A stretch of 64,000 nucleotides of DNA from Muricea muricata (GCA_963855995.1 OY979716.1:90444042-90508041), one strand, 5' to 3'. Numbered from the stretch's first letter, positions 52,434 to 63,439 are shown. Numbers and translations are program-made. The notes: generated by a model not told the origin, from the sequence alone.

Positions 52434-54714
52434 ATGGAAGATTGTGGTGAATTGACCTGTGATTTTTGTAATTTTGTTTGCCGTGAGGGGGAAAGTGACC
52501 TTTTCTTTAAACATCTAATAAAATTTCATTCGAACGAACCGAATTTCATCGTTTACTGTGCTAGTTGTCCTCGATCGTTTCGGAAGGTCAACAGCCTTCA
52601 GAAACATTATTACAGGGAGCACAAGAATGTCGAACAGGAAATAATTTGGGGCGAAGGTGCTTATAGAGAACATGAACCGGGAACCGAGGACACGTATGAC
52701 CATGATGTAGCCCAGAAAGAATTCCAACACCATGTTGCCAAATTTCTTCTTAGTGCAAGGGAACAGGCAAAGTTAACCCAGACAGCATTAAATATGGTGA
52801 AAGACTCGACGAAGAACTTACTATCAGAGTACTTCGATATTGTCAAGAAATACTCTCTGCTAAGCTAACTGAATCTATGGGCGAAGAATTCGAACTTACC
52901 CGTGACATGGATGAATTGTTTTCTGCTGAACGAATCTTTGAAGGGTTGGATTCAGAGTATGAACAGAGAACTTATTATATGGAGAATTTTAACCTGGTTC
53001 TAAGTTTTATAGCTTTATTCTGCATATTTTAACCTTATCTCATGTTCTTTTAGTCTCTTAGGGTCTGTACGTTTGCTAAGTGTGGCTAAATAGTGCCTGC
53101 CTGTATAGATCACCCTTTGCACATGAGGCCAGAGGCCACATTTGGCATCTGAAAGACAAATATATACTGTATAGGTTTTCAAATAGTTTAAATTTTGATA
53201 TATTGTTGACTTATGAGCTATTGACCCTTACTTTGCTGTTTTTAAGCCGCATAGGCATTTTATGCTTCCATATCTATTGTTATTGTGGGGCATGCAATTG
53301 TGGACATTGTGATGTATCAGTATATGGATGCTCTTAAGATTGTATAAAATGCATATCATTCACAGGTTTGGGCCTCCTAGAAATGTTTGGACTATCCGAT
53401 TTGAGGCCTAGCACACGTTCTTCAAAAGAGCAGTGTCCAAGAATTTCAAGAACATCCCAAAGTCACTTGCATTTAGACATCAACGGTATGTTTGCTTCAT
53501 ACAAAAACTGATGAATCTGATTCATTGTGTATAATTATTCATAAAATTTTTAATTGTTTTGCAGAACTATGTGCTGGAATCTTCTAAAGCCACCTGCAAA
53601 GAATACTGGGTATCTTTATCGTGGTGACACTATTGGACCAAGTGTTTCAAAATAAATAACTTGATAGCCTGTTTCTTGTGTTTCAATAGAATGCATGTGG
53701 CCATGTTGATCATGCATTTTTCAGTATTGAGTAGAAATGGTGTGGTAATAACATTATTCTGTCCTATGCACTAGTTTAAGATAAATATAAATTATGGTAC
53801 ATTGTTAACATAGTTGATTTTGTTGTTTTAGGGAGTCATAATATTGATTTGCTGCACCACCCTGCTGCTCCTTTACCGTGCAATGCAGCTGGCTTACTTG
53901 AACTGCCTGAAAACTTTGTGGGAAGCAGGTATATATAACCATGATTAATTCTGATTTGAGTATACTGTGACACTATACTTGATCGAGTAACAGCATCCGC
54001 TATTAACTTGACAAGTAAAATCGTCTGATATTAGATAGAGCAAAATAATTTGGTGGCTTACATGAGAAAGTATTGCCAATGAAGAGGTGTATGTGAAGAC
54101 CTTAAAAGAAGTGTGTGACAGCACACTGTGGGACAGCACTTTTTTCCTAACAAGCATAATCATCTGGCAATATGCAGAGTAAAACAATCAATCATGTGAG
54201 AATTCCTTGCAAGTAAGCCTCTTCTCCCCAATATAAGTCCCCTCTCAGATTACTTTTCTATACTTTACTCTGTATGTGAAGTAATCATTCTCAGGTTCTA
54301 AAATGTTTAATGTATGCCCTGGGGATTGTATAGTAGAAAATGCCTTATAAAACCTTAAGCATTTTTAGTGTTAAATATGTTGAAATCCATGGCATACAGT
54401 ATCGCCTTAGGTGTGTGCTTCGGGTTGCCGACATGGATGACTTTGGTGAAAGGGACTATCCATCATATGGCAAGCCACAGGACATTCTTATATGGGAAGA
54501 TGAAAAATTTTTTGTTTTAATTTTGCTTAAAACAATTGAATTTAACCCACATCTGATGAGTTACAAAGTCTTGCCAACTGACCAGAAGACTGTGATATCC
54601 CCTCAAAGCCTACCTTGGCATGGTGTATTGAATATAATTGTAAAGAATGGAAACCTATTTGTTGTTGAGAAGGAGTCTGCTGCAACTGAGGACACTGAAC
54701 TATATAATGTTTAA
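52434..54714 (+). pseudogene. C2H2 zinc-finger protein of the CACT element, decayed
   Basis: Exon 1 (from 52434) encodes two C2H2-type fingers (CDFCNFVCREGESD..HLIKFH and CASCPRSFRKVNSLQKHYYR) and a helical region. After a frame change near 52846 it continues EILSAKLTESMGEEFELTRD and IFEGLDSEYEQR to a donor near 52996. Later exons by splice sites: 53366-53485 (NVWTIRFEA, TAG stop, HTFFKRAVSKNFKNIPKSL), 53566-53655, 53832-53928 and about 54295-54714 (KYVEIHGIQYRLRCVLRV to a stop). The RFEAKHTFFKR and IPKSLAFRHQ words mark a repeated animal family in which fingers precede a conserved C-terminal domain. One nonsense codon and one frameshift indicate loss, unless RNA processing repairs them. The function is unknown; a DNA-binding or transposition role is possible. 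Confidence 0.65.
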
Positions 54715-54844
54715 TGATGCGTGCATATTTATCATGCCTTGCAAAAACATTTCTCAAAGTTATAATTATAAATAATTCCTTCATAGTCTATATAAATATG
54801 TTATTAATATATCTTAGTAATAGTCAGTACACCAAGTTTAACAT

Positions 54845-55180
54845 ATGTAGGGTGTGTTTTCTGACACACCAAGGTGTGTTGTCTGTCACACCAAAGTGTG
54901 AGGTGCAAGATGTGTTTAACACACCAAGGTGTGTTTTTATTCAAAAGGTGGGTTTTTGAACACACCTATCTCTAGTCAAAGGTGTGCAAGGAAAGGTGTG
55001 TAAACTCTTGGTGTGTTTTCTAGCACACCAGGGTGTGTTTGGTAACACACCAAGGTGTGTTTTGTAAAGATGAATGAAAAGGTGTGTTAAATTTACACAT
55101 CTTGGTGTGTACTAAAACACACCTTTGTGTGTATTGAAACACACCATGGTGTGTAATCTAACACACCTGTTTTTAGAGTG
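54845..55180. repeat. Right subterminal palindrome array
   Basis: About fifteen AACACACC/GGTGTGTT half-sites, mostly as ACACACCAAGGTGTGTT, where the centre is AAGG or AGGG rather than the TTAAGG found in the left array. It starts about 130 bp after the stop codon of the zinc-finger gene. Confidence 0.85.
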
Positions 55181-57077
55181 TATGGTCGGCTGTGTCCTTT
55201 CCGAACACAATTATGTCATCGGAAATGTTTGCAGCTCCTGGTATGCCAGCAATTGTTTTTCGAATACAGTTGTCAAATTCTTCTTGTGCTGAAACAGTCC
55301 CATAATTCAGTCTCTTAAATCTGAATAGGCCTATATGAGTGCTAAAGGTTGTAAAATGTCTGGAGCTCGGATCTAGTTCAAGTTGATGATATGCTATATT
55401 TAAATCAAGCTTGGAGAAAATGGTCGCTCCATTTAGCTCGTGAATTATGTAATCAACAGTTGGGATCTCATATCTAACTCTCTCAATTCCCTTATTTGGT
55501 TCGTGCATATCTATACACATTCTGATTTCTCCGGATTGTTTGGGAACTATAACAACTGGTGACAACCATGTTGTTGGTTCATTTGCAGGCACTTCCTCAA
55601 TTACATCTGCATCTAATAATCTTTTAATCTCCGTCTTTAGTTTCTCTCGATAATGATAAGGGATACGCCTGTTCTTCTGGGCTACGGGTTTTACACTTGT
55701 ATTCTCAAGAAGTCTTGCTTGTGCATGCTTGTGTTTGCCAATTCCATGAAAAATAAAATCATACTCCTTTGTTATATCTTGAACTTCACTGTTAACACAA
55801 GTATCATTTTCATTTTTTGTGATTTCATTCACAATTTTGAGCACTCCTATGTCTATTGCAGTATCACAACCCAGTAATGGACTACTGTCTGTTTTGCCTT
55901 TCACAACAAGGAAAGAAGCCGGCAAATACTTCTCATTAACTTCTAGGACAGCATCAAAAGAACCAAGTACTGTTACAGTAATGGGTTGTTTACTGGCATA
56001 ACCAAACAGTTTTACTTTAGACTTTTTTAATTTCAATTTGGTCTTGGACCTTTCATTATTCAGTCTGAATCTTTCCTCGTCTATTAAATTGACACTGGAA
56101 CCGGAATCAACAGAAAACATGACTTTCACATCATTTAATTTAGTTTTCCCTATTGTTTTTTCTTGCACCTGTTTGACTGTTCCTTTGATGTGATTTATTT
56201 CATATTCTACACTTACTTGCTTTACATATTCACCATCAGATCCACTTCCATCAGATTCTTGCTCAACTTTATTTACACGAGACTTATCCTGTCTGCAGGG
56301 TCTTCTTTGAAACTGTCTTCTACTCTGTCTCTGTTTTGACAAATTACACATGGACTGCAAATTGTTTAACTTACCACAACCATGGCACGTCTTTCCCCAT
56401 GCTGGACAATTTCTAGCTGTATGTTTTCGACCACATCTGTTACAGTCAAAAATGTCTGAAGTGTTACTGTTTCTGTTAGGCCCACTTGTTCCAGGTGCCT
56501 GTGATGTCACCTTGTTTACATTACCACTATCCCCTGCAACAGCTTTCTCCATTTCTTTGGCTTGTCTCTTTGTGGTTTCATCAGCTATGCCGATACGAAT
56601 TATCTCATCATAGGATAACTCTTTCTCCAATGCTTTTTGTCTAACTTTTCTGTTACTGGTCTTCTGAATAATTTGCCTTTTAACTTCAGTATCCAAGTCA
56701 TCAAAGTTACAATGTTTCCCAATTTCTCTCAGTCTATTTACAAACGTGAGAAACGGCTCATGCTCATCTTGAACCACTTCTCTGAACTGATATATTAAGA
56801 AATCCACATTCTTTTTAGGTGCAAAATAGGCAGTTAACTTACTCTTGGCTTTCTTATAGTCGTTTCCGTTCTCTGGGTCTGGTAAGTTGTTATGTATTTT
56901 CCTCAATGCTTACCCGCCATATATCATCAGAGCAGCTTTCTTGTTTTAGGCGTCAGTAACTTTGAAGAATGTAAAGTTAAATTCCAAATTTTCAATCTAT
57001 TCTTCCCATCGCTCAGACACTGTTGTTGGGTAGCCATCGACCTGAAATTCCTTGCAATTTAAGTCCGGTACAGCCAT
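55173..57077 (-). pseudogene. Gypsy gag, protease and first part of RT
   Basis: Gag starts at 57077 (MAVPDLNCKEFQVDGYPTTV) but has stops near 57000, 56950 and 56912. The frame is then open from 56906 to the nested element. It holds two CCHC-like zinc knuckles (CNRCGRKHTARNC and CHGCGKLNNLQSMC, the second incomplete), a retropepsin active site VMFSVDSGSSVNLID, and RT motifs WLSPVVIVPKQSGEIRMCID, ATIFSKLDLNIAYHQLELD and NISDDIIVFGKD. ISDD replaces the usual YxDD. The frame is cut after KDTADH by the CACT-ended element at 55180. Confidence 0.9.
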
Positions 57078-57097
57078 TAGTTTTTTTATGATCCCAT

Positions 57098-57108
57098 CCT
57101 CGTCGCCA
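57098..57108 (-). promoter_or_regulatory. Primer binding site, probably tRNA-Ser
   Basis: One base after the 5' LTR the minus strand reads TGGCGACGAGG. TGG pairs with the tRNA CCA end, and the rest is complementary to an acceptor strand CCUCGUCG, as in animal tRNA-Ser(GCU) genes that start GACGAGG. The tRNA assignment is from memory of tRNA sequences. Confidence 0.65.
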
Positions 57109-57109
57109 T

Positions 57110-57317
57110 TGTAATGAATGAAAGGTCTTATATTTTAAAGAAATAAATGCCTTTGTATAAACAAATAGAAAATACAAACTCTCTTTACATATTACAATCA
57201 CAAGCTACAACGTGTTCTTTTTCTTTCTCCCTCACGCATGCGCGCTTCGTATCCTCATCTGTACCTCACTGTATATCTGTATCTATGTGCATATCGAAGT
57301 ATCCATTGTTTACTACA
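57110..57317 (-). repeat. 5' LTR of gypsy element
   Basis: Same termini as the 3' LTR. It directly precedes the primer binding site on the minus strand. Confidence 0.9.
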
Positions 57318-58099
57318 CCAGAAGTTTAAGAAGATTTAAAGTCTAAAAAGCTACGGGAATGGATAGCCTACCTGCTAAAATACTTAAAATGTCAGCGGAT
57401 ATAATAGCACCATCTTTAACCGCCATCTTCAATTTATCTCTTAATTCCGGTATTAATATTGATGCATGGAAAAAGTCTAGAGTTACACCCATTTTGAAAT
57501 CTGAAAATAGACAAAAATGTGAAAATTATCGATCTATTTCAATTCTACGAATAATAAGTGAGATGCTTGAGAAAGAAGTCTTTGATAAGTTATATGAACA
57601 TTTAAAACATCTCAAAACTTATTGCTTTCTAAATATGAATTAGGATTTCGGCCAAAGCCCTCAACCATGTCAGCACTTATCCATATGTGCGACCAATGGT
57701 TTAGAGAACATGGACAATAGTATGTTAAACGGTGTTGTTTTTCTTGATATTAGAAAAGCTTTTGACTCAATTGATCGCTCTATTCTATTAAAAAAGATGA
57801 ATGAACAATTTGGAATTCATCGGGCTGAACTAAAATGGTTCGAGTCTTACCTAACAAAGAGACAAAAAATAACGGTCATATAATTATCATCACCTGGACA
57901 AATAACATGTGAAGTCCCACATGTACAGGGCTCAATTCTTGGCCCATTATTGTTTCTACTATATATTAATGATATGCCACAGTGTTTAAAATCTACAACC
58001 CCCTGCCTCTATGCTGACAACACAGACATTTTTGCAGCATCGCAATTAAGTTTGAATGATGATCTGAAAAACCTTCACACTTAGCTTGCTAAAAACTAG

Positions 58100-59045
58100 A
58101 AATACATGCATGCAGCAACCCCTGGCCACTAACTAAGAGCATTTATTAAATTTTCGGAATTACATTAAGTACTTCGATAGGTTGTTGTCATAGCAACACG
58201 GCAATTGTTATTCTTTCTGTCTATTTTTTCAAAATGACAAAATATTGAGTTTTTAATCCTTGTTTTATTGACAATTTTTTTAAATGGCACAACCTTTGTC
58301 ATCGGTATGTTATTACACCTAATGTAGGCTTAAATTTGGTATAAAATACGACCTATTAATTGCATTAATAATAAGAAGACAGTCTTGCATTTACAAAACA
58401 TAAACTTACTCTGGAATTTAAGCAATGAATAGACTGGATGAGTATGGCTACGCCGCCCTTTATAAAGCATTAAAACACAAGTATAAATACGCATTATCAA
58501 CAAAATTGCCTTGTGTTTTATGCTATAGTCAATTGTTGGCGCTTCTCTGTATTTTTCTCGAATTAATCTCTCTTCAATCTTCTTCGGCAGTCTCCTCGAG
58601 CCTTTGTTGTCGTCTACGCTCGTTTCGCCTTGTTAAACGTTCTGCTTCCTCGTTTTCGTTTTGCTGCTTGCTTGACTCCATATTTGTTGACCTGATAAAT
58701 GCTTTTTATTCAATTTTTACAACAATAAATTGTTGTTAAAGTTCCCAAACCTTTTTGCAAAAGTACAAAATATTATAGTGCAAAAAGCTAACTAAAGTTA
58801 AATATTTGCTGACAGTTGAATAACTTGAATTCGTGATTAATCAATCAACAATAAATTTTAAATCTGGCCAATCAGTGTTAGCCATTCATGATAGTCCGCC
58901 ATATTGTTAAGATCAGTGAGGATGACGTCATGACATACCATTTTTACTACCTAACTACCACGGGCAACGACTTTGAGCTCCGCTAATACGAATTTAGTAA
59001 CCCTCGCCCCGGGCTTACGTCCGGAACGGCGCTTCCCGCCGTTGG
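58100..59045. mobile_element. About 0.93-kb insertion in LINE 3 RT
   Basis: Comparison with LINE 2 shows the coding sequence LAKN..LEYHPTK split here. The inserted segment has no match elsewhere in the window. A minus-strand frame at 58682 reads MESSKQQNENEEAERLTRRN and ERRRQQRLEETAEED before a stop, an Arg/Glu-rich style seen near some Helitron or transposon proteins. The right end is GC-rich (CCCGGGCTTACGTCCGGAAC). Class not determined. Confidence 0.5.
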
Positions 59046-59871
59046 CTCAGGAATAAGTTAGAATACCATCCAACCAAAATAAGACTGATGTTCATTGGAT
59101 CGCCACACAGTCTTAAAAATAGGATTGGTGAATCAAGACAGTGTATTTTTTGGTGACAAACAAGTGCCTGTTACTCATTCTTCCGAAGACTTAGGTGTAG
59201 AAATTGACGAAAATTTGATCTGGAAAAAACGTACTGCTAAAATGTGCAAAAAGGCAAGTGCTGGTATAGGGGCTATTAAACGTGTTAAACCATACGTTGA
59301 TACTAATACACTACAAATTATATATAAAGCACTAGTTCAGCCATATTTTGACTAGTGCTCCACTTTATGGGGAAACTGTGGGAAATCGCTCCAAGATAAA
59401 TTGTAAAAATTTCAGGCTCGTGCGGCAAGGGTAATAACTGGTGAAACGTATGACATAAGGTCAACTAACATTCTTAATATAGCCAGTCTTGGGAAACACT
59501 TGATTACAGAAGAAAAAGATCCAAGGCGGTATTTATGTGTAAGGTATTAAATGACCACGCCGCCCCGAGTTTATAAGAATTTTTTTATGAAAGAAATGTG
59601 ATGCAAAATAGATATAATCTTAGAATATGATTTAGCAATTTCAAGACTTAGTACAGAATATCTAAGGAGAAGCTTCAAGCACAGCGGCGACATGTTATGG
59701 AATGACCTTTCCTTTGCAGCAAAATCAGCAAGCAGTCTCGATAGTTTCAAAAGAGAGGTAAACCTAAATTAAATGTAAGAGCAAGACTCTGTGCCATGCG
59801 TTCTATACTTTAGGAAATAGTATTTTCAATTTAACTTTTTAAATTAACTGTCTTCTTTGTATTGTTTGTTT

Positions 59872-59916
59872 GACGCCCCTCGTGGAAATCAGCATTATGG
59901 TGACGAGGCTAGCGTG
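59872..59916 (+). ncRNA. LINE 3 3' UTR hairpin
   Basis: GACGC-CC-CTCGT pairs with ACGAG-GCTA-GCGT, the same fold as in LINE 2 with A:T replaced by G:C at one pair. The outermost pair is lost (G opposite G). Confidence 0.75.
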
Positions 59917-59931
59917 TTTGAATAAAGTTTT

Positions 59932-60004
59932 TACCTACCTACCTACCTACCTACCTACCTACCTACCTACCTACCTACCTACCTACCTACCTCCCTACCT
60001 ACCT
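59932..60004 (+). repeat. (TACC)n tail of LINE 3
   Basis: About 17 TACC units with one TCCC variant directly after GAATAAAGTTTT, ending where the TGCDTTS-family coding sequence resumes (CAGATGCTTTCCAG on the plus strand). Confidence 0.9.
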
Positions 60005-61697
60005 CAGATGCTTTCCAGAAGAGCGGCTGATAAAAGGTCACTACAGTTGTGATGTTTTGCTTGTATGCAAGTTTGCAAATATACTCAAGGGTAGATACTA
60101 TGCATGTCTTGTCGCCAGGATACAAGATGTGCATCATTTCTTGTTAACCCGGTGCTGGCTACTTAAAAGGAAGAGAGATCTAGCGCAATATATCAACTTC
60201 TTGGCATGACTTCAAAAATTGTGGCAGCTTCTTAAAGGAGATACCTCTTGCGTGATCTGCAAAGCCATACTCTATGATTTCAGCTGCTGTTTGCTTGTTC
60301 AATTCAGATGAGTTGCGTCGTAGAATTTTACGAACAACTTTATTCGCAGAAGTTATACAGGCCACCAATCCCATACCATGGAAAGTGCTTTTACCATCAA
60401 GGGATATATTATTCAGGTCTACATTATCAGCTGCGAACAACAACATTGATCCAGGCATATTGGTACTTCCTGGGACATCAGGAGAAGCAATAGCGGCAGC
60501 ATTTTCTTTGAACCTTTAAACCTCGGAGAAGGACGAACAGAAACCTAAAGCAAAAAGGTTTGCTATAAGAAACCTTAATCGGAAATGGTGGTGCATTTGA
60601 GCAGCAAGTCCAATCTGCAAAGGTGCTAATACAGTCCGAGGCTAAATAATGGCTTGTCCAATACCAGCTTGTTTCTGACTGGTGTCTTTTTCAACAAACA
60701 AATGCTGAAGCATAAAGCAAAAGCCGGGAAGCAAATATTCAAATGACGATTCGAGAGAAAGCTTGTCAGTCTGGAGATACTCATCCATTGTAGATTTCAC
60801 GTAAGCTTTTATGTCACTCTTGATAAATTTTACTGCAGCAGCTATTATTGCCCTATTATGAGCTACTTCGTCATTCTTATTTGGTCGGTTGAAGTAATCG
60901 CGCAGAATATTACTTATTGTTTCACGAAATGTAATAGTATCGTAAAGTCCTTCACTATTTGCAATATATAATTAATCGCCGTAGCGTTTCACTAGTTGGC
61001 TCTTCAGATAACTGTTTTCATACGGCATTGAAGTTTGATCTTGTAAATACCCTTCATCATCTTCTCTGAAAGTTGAGATATTGTAAATCCTTCCTCGTCA
61101 TTCTCCTCAAAGAAAAAACACATCCTTTCAAATGCTTGCTCCTGGTCATAGTCTTTTGGACGTCCAGGTTTTTTTCCCGCTTATTTGGAGGAGGATTACT
61201 GTAATTCACTGGAACACCTTTTCCTGTGCGGAAATTTATCGCACAGGTAGGATTGTATAAAGCATCGGCTGCATGAAGATCTCGTCCAAAGTGTTCGATA
61301 CGTGATTGGACAGATAAAGCCCATTCGTCGCCCCGTGTTTTGCAGACTGCTAATATCTTGTCAACGAACTCAAATGTCCGAACACGGCTGTATTCTTTAA
61401 AATCTCGACTTTGCTTATTCGTAACTATTTTTTTCGCAAAAATTCAGTCACATTTATTATTAAATTGACCTGAAGAAAGGCGTGTACTAGAAGGAATCAA
61501 CGATGCCTTTTGGTATTCAATATCTTTTTTGTTGACAAATACCTTACGGCAAGATATATGTGTACAACAGTCCCGGGCGGACTCTTGGATTTTTGCCCCT
61601 CTATTGATGCTTGATTTGTCAATTCTTCCAGCCCTCTCTTCTCGAATTATATACTACTTTATCTCCCAATTCTGCTGACAAACATTTGTACCATCAC
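60005..61697 (-). pseudogene. TGCDTTS-family gene, 5' half, decayed
   Basis: Minus-strand fragments in family order: KEYSRVRTFEFVDKILAVCK and LHAADALYNPTCAINFRTGK (about 61400-61230), LAPLQIGLAAQMHHHFRLRF (about 60620-60565), MLLFAADNVDLNNISLDGKS with TFHGMGLVACITSAN (60450-60370), FADHARGISFKKLPQFLKS and LYPGDKTCIVSTLEYICKLA (about 60140-60080), then TTVVTFYQPLFWKASE ending at 60005. At least eight stops or frameshifts break it. The next family segment (PEVQQEVSDEDPIQDVLLLL) is at 36075, so both halves belong to one split copy. Confidence 0.75.
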
Positions 61698-63154
61698 TCA
61701 TATTCACCACTGAAAATCGAACCACATATATCGATTCAATAAAGTTGACTAAAACCGCCAAAAAATTATCCTTTTTATTGATATTGCTGTTAATGAGTCA
61801 AAGATTTTTTTATTGCGTGAATACTCATGTTAAAATCTGCCAGTGATAAACGTATTATCTGCTTCTCAATAACATATATATGAAAATTATGCATAGGAAA
61901 TTTTGATTTACCAATAGCAAGCAGACTGATCTTGACACTTTGTTACTGCAATAACAAGCTTTTTTGGTGACTCACTACAAAACCTTAATATTGTAAAATC
62001 AACTGAAGTAATAACAACAGCACACGATCGGATGCTTTTGTGAGGATTACTTCATTTAAGCCTGAAAATATTTTGTTTCTAACCTAATGCTTCCATAATT
62101 CCTGCACATAATACACACCTTGATTTCAAAAAAATAAAGAACTTGTACATAATGTACACTTGTACACTTGTACACTTGTACTAGTCATAATTGAGCCTAT
62201 TAAACAACTCCGATTTTGGTAAACCTTTGACATGTTTTAGATCCGACCTTTACCAACACTAAAATACAATAATTTTTTTTGTGGCAATTTGTTGTGGGTT
62301 AAGGTATAGTAAAACGCATATATTGACTCGTCAAAAATGTGTGGATAATATCATTACCCAGCGCCAGCATTGCGTCATTCAAGCGCTACATATAGGTCAG
62401 ATAAGTTCACAATATTCCGATATTGCAAACGCGCGTTGCCAGAATTATGAGAACAATATAAGTATACCAATAAAGACTATTTTCGCATTGCAAATGCAGT
62501 GTACAACCTGGAACAACAGTTAACAAAAACACTGTTGGGTTGTGATATAAACTTCACACATTTGGCACTTGGTTTAAATTGAAAACTAATTTGAGTCTAA
62601 CACAAACAAAGTTTGATAAGTATTATCTTTACTTAGTTTATTGGTCTGTTGCCTGCCTTTGTAGATCCAAGGAACCTGTAGAAAAGGAAATCTTGTTCAT
62701 CGCGTGAATCAGTCTTTAGAAAAGCGACTATAGATTTCCTGTATAGCCACTACACAGGCGCTATTAATTATATTCGAATTAAGTTCATAATTTGTGAACA
62801 TATTTTATACCCGAGCTCTTTCTGAAATTGACTGTATACGCTAATTGTGAAAACATTCGCAAATTGACTGACACAGTCTGTTGGAGTGGGCTAGGTTACT
62901 TATTACAAAGAATAAGAATGTGCCATATATAATCCATAGTCTGTTGCTAAGAATATTATTTTAAATATGGAAATTAACAGCAACAATGGTAAGTGAAAAC
63001 ATTGTTTTGATCAAAAAATGAATATAAATGAATATTTATAACAATATTGAACAATTAGCCAATGGTCGACTGGTTTGTGCACTTTTACTGCGCACTTTTG
63101 AATAATGTATTCAGTTCATTTATTGTGATGCATTTTTGCGTATTTGCTCCGTAG
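61698..63154. other. AT-rich non-coding stretch
   Basis: Contains a short TGTACACT tandem near 62155-62180. No gene, RNA or element ends recognised. Confidence 0.5.
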
Positions 63155-63317
63155 TACGGGGTGAGTAAAAAAATACTGATGCCCTTTCAAATTCAAATTA
63201 GCCACGAATTCGTTACGGAACTTGAAGTATTCCCAACGTATACAGAGAACAGGTCGTGACTAAGTACACAGTACAGGATGAGTAAGCATAAGCACAAGAT
63301 AAAACAAAAGACAAATT

Positions 63318-63439
63318 AAAGAAATCCACTGAAGCGTACGACACAAGCATCGACACAAGTATCGACACAAGCCTAAGCACAAGCATAAGACTACGAGCAT
63401 AAGCTATGGCAGAACAAAAGCAAATTCAAAAGAAAATTC
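63318..63439 (+). repeat. 122-bp direct repeat, copy 1
   Basis: Identical to 63617-63738 as far as I can read. Contains short ACAAGCATAAG and GACACAAG iterations. Confidence 0.9.

Larger units (their letters stand above)
48086..55180. mobile_element. 7095-bp CACT-ended DNA element with two divergent genes
   Basis: Both ends carry CACTCTAAAAA as an inverted repeat, extended imperfectly through AGGTGTGTTA. TA flanks the element (48084-48085 and 55181-55182), and removing the element with one TA restores the gypsy coding frame DH-NKN exactly. Next to each end lies an array of the short palindrome AACACACC..GGTGTGTT. The interior holds a spliced SAM-domain gene on the minus strand and a spliced C2H2 zinc-finger gene on the plus strand, divergent from about 52.1-52.4 kb. 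I recognise no DDE transposase, helicase, recombinase or polymerase. The CACT tip and TA duplication recall CACTA-like or ISL2EU-type elements, but the class is unassigned. Confidence 0.85.
45506..57317 (-). mobile_element. Ty3/gypsy LTR retrotransposon, interrupted
   Basis: Two LTRs of 209 and 208 bp bound gag, protease, RT, RNase H and integrase in gypsy order on the minus strand. Removing the 7095-bp nested element and its TA duplication leaves about 4.7 kb, a normal size. The LTRs differ at roughly eight positions plus a T-run length, so the insertion is not recent. The flanks (GAAGA left, CCAGA right) give no clean target duplication. Stops in gag and frameshifts in RT and integrase make it inactive. 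Confidence 0.9.
57318..60004 (+). mobile_element. LINE 3: CR1-like element, 5'-truncated and interrupted
   Basis: It starts abruptly at the gypsy LTR inside the RT linker. RT motifs: MDSLPAKILKMSADIIAPSL (57359), VVFLDIRKAFDSIDRSILL, VQGSILGPLLFLLYINDMPQ and CLYADNTDIFAAS (about 58010), where YADN replaces catalytic YADD. After an insertion (58100-59045) the thumb resumes (GVEIDENLIWKKRTAKMCKK, 59187). The 3' UTR has the GACGC..GAGGCTAGCGT hairpin, GAATAAAG and (TACC)n, closely matching LINE 2. The tail abuts the 5' half of the TGCDTTS-family gene. Confidence 0.85.

Noticed and set aside
45506..57317. Env-bearing retrovirus-like element
   Set aside because: After integrase only a hydrophilic tail precedes the polypurine tract and LTR; no signal peptide or membrane protein ORF.
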